Source: Blattamonas nauphoetae
Taxonomy: Eukaryota > Preaxostyla > Oxymonadida
Length of the DNA: 64,000 nucleotides
Assembly (NCBI GenBank): GCA_033064195.1
Contig: JARBJD010000126.1
Location: forward strand, 1-64,000
Direction of reading: 5' to 3'
Part shown: positions 62,024 to 64,000 of the stretch, piece after piece
How positions within the stretch are numbered: the first letter of the stretch is position 1
Layout of the letters: each line of letters starts with the position of its first letter
The notes under the pieces: generated by a model
Seen by the model: only the letters and a program-made list of their open reading frames with translations
Database searches by the model: none
What the model was told of the DNA's origin: nothing
Made by a program: the position numbers and the translations under genes

Positions 62024-63583
62024 ATGATAAAGGGAGAAGATTTTTCTGGAAAATCATCGCGAAATTTCATGGAACGCTCCTTTTCTCTCATCGATGATGA
62101 ATCTGAGACTGACGAGTCTCAAAACTCATCGATCACCGAAAGACAAATACAATACCAATCTCTCAACGAATCGGATGGATGGTTCTTTGGTGATGAAGTT
62201 GTTGATTGTGAATCTGGGATGGAAAGTCAGCAGGATGGGCTTCTCACAGGCGGATTCAGTCAGGATTTTATTCGAACAAGTCTCAAACGATCGAAAGATG
62301 AACTTCGAAGACTCTTGCCAGAAAGAATTGAAGCAGTTGATAGTGCAAGCCCACCTGAACCTCTTCTTCCACAAGATCCTCATGAGTTTGTTGAACTACC
62401 AGCTCCTCAGAAGATGAAACGTGGTCGTCCAACTTCTCGTCCTGCCCCAAAGCCCCGACGATCATACACCATTCTCACGCCTCGTGAACGCGAATTGGTC
62501 CTCGATGAAGTGAAGGAAGGGAAGAAGTACGATTTGATTGTCGAAAAGTGGAACATCTCGAAAGGAACAATCAACAACATCGCATCTGGAAAACCTGCTC
62601 CCAAGCCTCGTGGGGGAGCAGTCTATCGAAAAATCACTCCAGAAATTTCACGATCAATGAATGATGCAATTCTTCAAAACCCACTCTTGAAGGGAGAAGA
62701 ACTCAAAACTCTCGTCGAGGAGAATCATGGAACATCGGTTGCAGTGTCGACAATCAATGCTCACCTAACTTCACCAAAAATGGTGGAACACGGGTGTACA
62801 AAGTTCACTGTGAAGAAAGTCGAACTGCTCCAACACGAACGCAATTCGGAGGAAACAAAGGACGCGAGACTCGACTATCTTCAGCGATACGCAACAACAT
62901 TCTCTCAAGGTGGATTTGCTGTCTACATCGACGAAACTTCCTTCAACAAGACCTGCTTCCAAAATCAAGGTCGTGCTCCAATCGGTCAGCGTTGCCTTCA
63001 ACGAGTTCGTCGATTGCAAACGGAAAATCTCACTGCAATCACAGCGATCTCTGAAGCGTGGGGTGTTGTTCATGTGACGTGGGTTCAAGGAACTGTGTCT
63101 GCTCTTGAATTCCAACATTTCCTCCTCTCACTTTTTGAGTCCCTTCAAAGAAGAACGAATGAAAGCTGCACACTGATTATGGACAATGTTGGCTTGCACA
63201 AGACGGATGAGGTGAAAGAGCTCATCAGATCGAAAAATTACACAACTCTGTTCACTCCACCAAATTCCTGTGAGTTGAATCCGATCGAGTACGTCTTTGG
63301 CATGTGGAAAGGTGGGAGTTCGATTCCTTGTCATGTCAGAACAGAGGATCAACTGCGGATTCATCTTTCGGAATCTCTCAGTGCAATTCCTCATCGGAAG
63401 ATATCCGCGGCCATCAGATTTGTGTCTCTCAGACTTCATCCAATTGTCGCTCGCCGAGGTGATTTGGCTCTCAATCGAACACAAGAACAGTTCAACCGCG
63501 ATTCGAACGGCCCACATGCTCCAAGTCCGCAAGCAATCATGCCACCAGACCACGGACCACGAGTGGAAGAACCTGAAGAATAA
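62024..63583 (+). CDS. Tc1/mariner-superfamily transposase, DD34E
   Basis: An uninterrupted 519-residue frame (ATG 62024). The N-terminal ~130 residues are an acidic extension with no motif. A basic KPRRSY linker and a helix-turn-helix follow (TPRERELVLDEVKEGKKY, then a second helix at SKGTINNIASG). The catalytic core carries Asp 303 in YIDETSFN, Asp 387 in IMDNVGLHK and Glu 422 in CELNPIEYVF, exactly 34 residues after the second Asp, giving DD34E as in Tc1 and IS630. Total length exceeds most mariners (about 340-350) because of the long N-terminal part. The enzyme cuts and pastes the element at TA sites. No inactivating change seen. Confidence 0.92.
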   Translation: MIKGEDFSGKSSRNFMERSFSLIDDESETDESQNSSITERQIQYQSLNESDGWFFGDEVVDCESGMESQQDGLLTGGFSQDFIRTSLKRSKDELRRLLPERIEAVDSASPPEPLLPQDPHEFVELPAPQKMKRGRPTSRPAPKPRRSYTILTPRERELVLDEVKEGKKYDLIVEKWNISKGTINNIASGKPAPKPRGGAVYRKITPEISRSMNDAILQNPLLKGEELKTLVEENHGTSVAVSTINAHLTSPKMVEHGCTKFTVKKVELLQHERNSEETKDARLDYLQRYATTFSQGGFAVYIDETSFNKTCFQNQGRAPIGQRCLQRVRRLQTENLTAITAISEAWGVVHVTWVQGTVSALEFQHFLLSLFESLQRRTNESCTLIMDNVGLHKTDEVKELIRSKNYTTLFTPPNSCELNPIEYVFGMWKGGSSIPCHVRTEDQLRIHLSESLSAIPHRKISAAIRFVSLRLHPIVARRGDLALNRTQEQFNRDSNGPHAPSPQAIMPPDHGPRVEEPEE

Positions 63584-63680
63584 ACTGCTTCATCAATAAT
63601 TCACCACACAAGAGTGTTTCCCTTCGTTCTGTCAGTCTTTTCTAAAACGAGTGGTCTAAAATAAATCCGAAAAAGAGCCG

Positions 63681-63899
63681 TTCATTTCTGAACAATCACT
63701 GTTCATTTCCGAATAATCATTGTTCATTTCAGAAAAATCACTGTTCATTTACGAATAATTCATGTTCATTTCTGAAAAATTAAAATTCATTTCTGAACAA
63801 TCATGTTCATTTCTGAACAATCATGTTCATTTCTGAACAATCAAAATACATTTCTGAACAATTATGTTCATTTCTGAATAATTAAAATGCAATTCAGAA
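63681..63899 (-). repeat. Right subterminal array of the mariner
   Basis: About ten copies of TTCATTTCTGAACAATCA and variants, the inverse of the left array, ending in the terminal repeat. Unit spacing is 18-22 bp. Confidence 0.8.
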
Positions 63900-64000
63900 C
63901 TAGTCGAGCTGTATAAAGCTCAATGAGGACGTTATTCGAGAATTCGTGGCGAAGGAGGATCGGAGGGTCGACGACCTCCTGATTGCATTGAAGAAGGAGG

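Larger units (their letters stand above)
61704..63911 (+). mobile_element. Tc1/mariner (IS630-type) transposon, apparently whole
   Basis: 2208 bp bounded by TA on both sides. Ends are CAGCTCGACTAGTTCTGAAA and its inverted partner (one mismatch over ~31 bp). Inside the ends lie inverted arrays of a ~20-bp unit, then a single open transposase gene. All the parts expected of an autonomous element are present. It interrupts the reading frame that starts at 57311. Confidence 0.88.
57311..64000 (+). pseudogene. Reading frame interrupted by three transposons (continues past window)
   Basis: An ATG at 57311 opens a frame whose pieces lie at 57311-57327, 57817-57973, 61295-61703 and 63914-64000. Between them sit the tRNA-carrying element (57328), the 3.3-kb TIR element (57974) and a mariner (61704). 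Counting one copy of each target duplication, the register is the same across all three gaps. The product is acidic and helical, with Pro/Gln-rich stretches; I do not recognise it. It may itself be a gene of some element, for instance a gag-like one, and is treated cautiously for that reason. The three insertions must have followed an intact state, so the locus has been a repeated landing place. Confidence 0.55.

Overview
The window looks like nuclear DNA of a small-genome, probably anaerobic protist. The best guess is an oxymonad-like Preaxostyla (Blattamonas type), inferred from four things: GT-AG introns mostly 29-110 nt long, giant right-handed beta-helix surface proteins (one joined to a pseudokinase), a bacterial-style nitroreductase, and a heavy load of DNA transposons and Polinton-like elements. 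TAA, TAG and TGA all end genes here, so the standard code applies. Species assignment is inference only.

Layout. 1-7.0 kb: the right part of a Polinton/Maverick-like capsid-bearing element with two tandem paralogous capsid-type genes, several small genes, an opposite-strand fibre-like gene with an S74 chaperone domain, and a shared T-rich promoter motif before each gene. 7.2-8.64 kb: an array of about eleven imperfect palindromes with a period near 139 bp. 8.6-12.7 kb: low-coding DNA with a decayed hAT transposase. 12.7-21.7 kb: two head-to-head beta-helix surface protein genes, one a 5'-truncated pseudokinase receptor, the other a 1958-residue membrane protein. 21.9-52.5 kb: the gene-dense core with a PH-domain protein, a 14-exon 1941-residue protein, nitroreductase, MFS transporter, eight-finger zinc protein, SLC44-like transporter, CH-domain coiled-coil protein, a Rho/Rac GTPase, a ZZ-finger protein, several unidentified proteins, a 4-TM protein and a SPRY protein. 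52.8-57.2 kb: a third beta-helix/Ig-module surface protein, cut off at its C-terminus. 57.3-64 kb: a transposon nest in which three different elements interrupt one reading frame.

The most novel items are: (i) a 480-bp terminal-inverted-repeat element with perfect 8-bp target duplications that carries a tRNA-like Pol III gene, present twice; (ii) the 139-bp palindrome array beside the Polinton-like element; and (iii) a 3.3-kb long-TIR element whose interior is a multi-intron, host-like gene.

Functionally the core genes suggest a cell with Rho/Rac-regulated cytoskeleton (GTPase, CH protein, PH protein), choline-type and MFS transport, and large adhesin-like surface proteins. The flanks are dominated by mobile DNA. 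Gene models were spliced by hand; exon sums divisible by three support them, but transcripts were not available.
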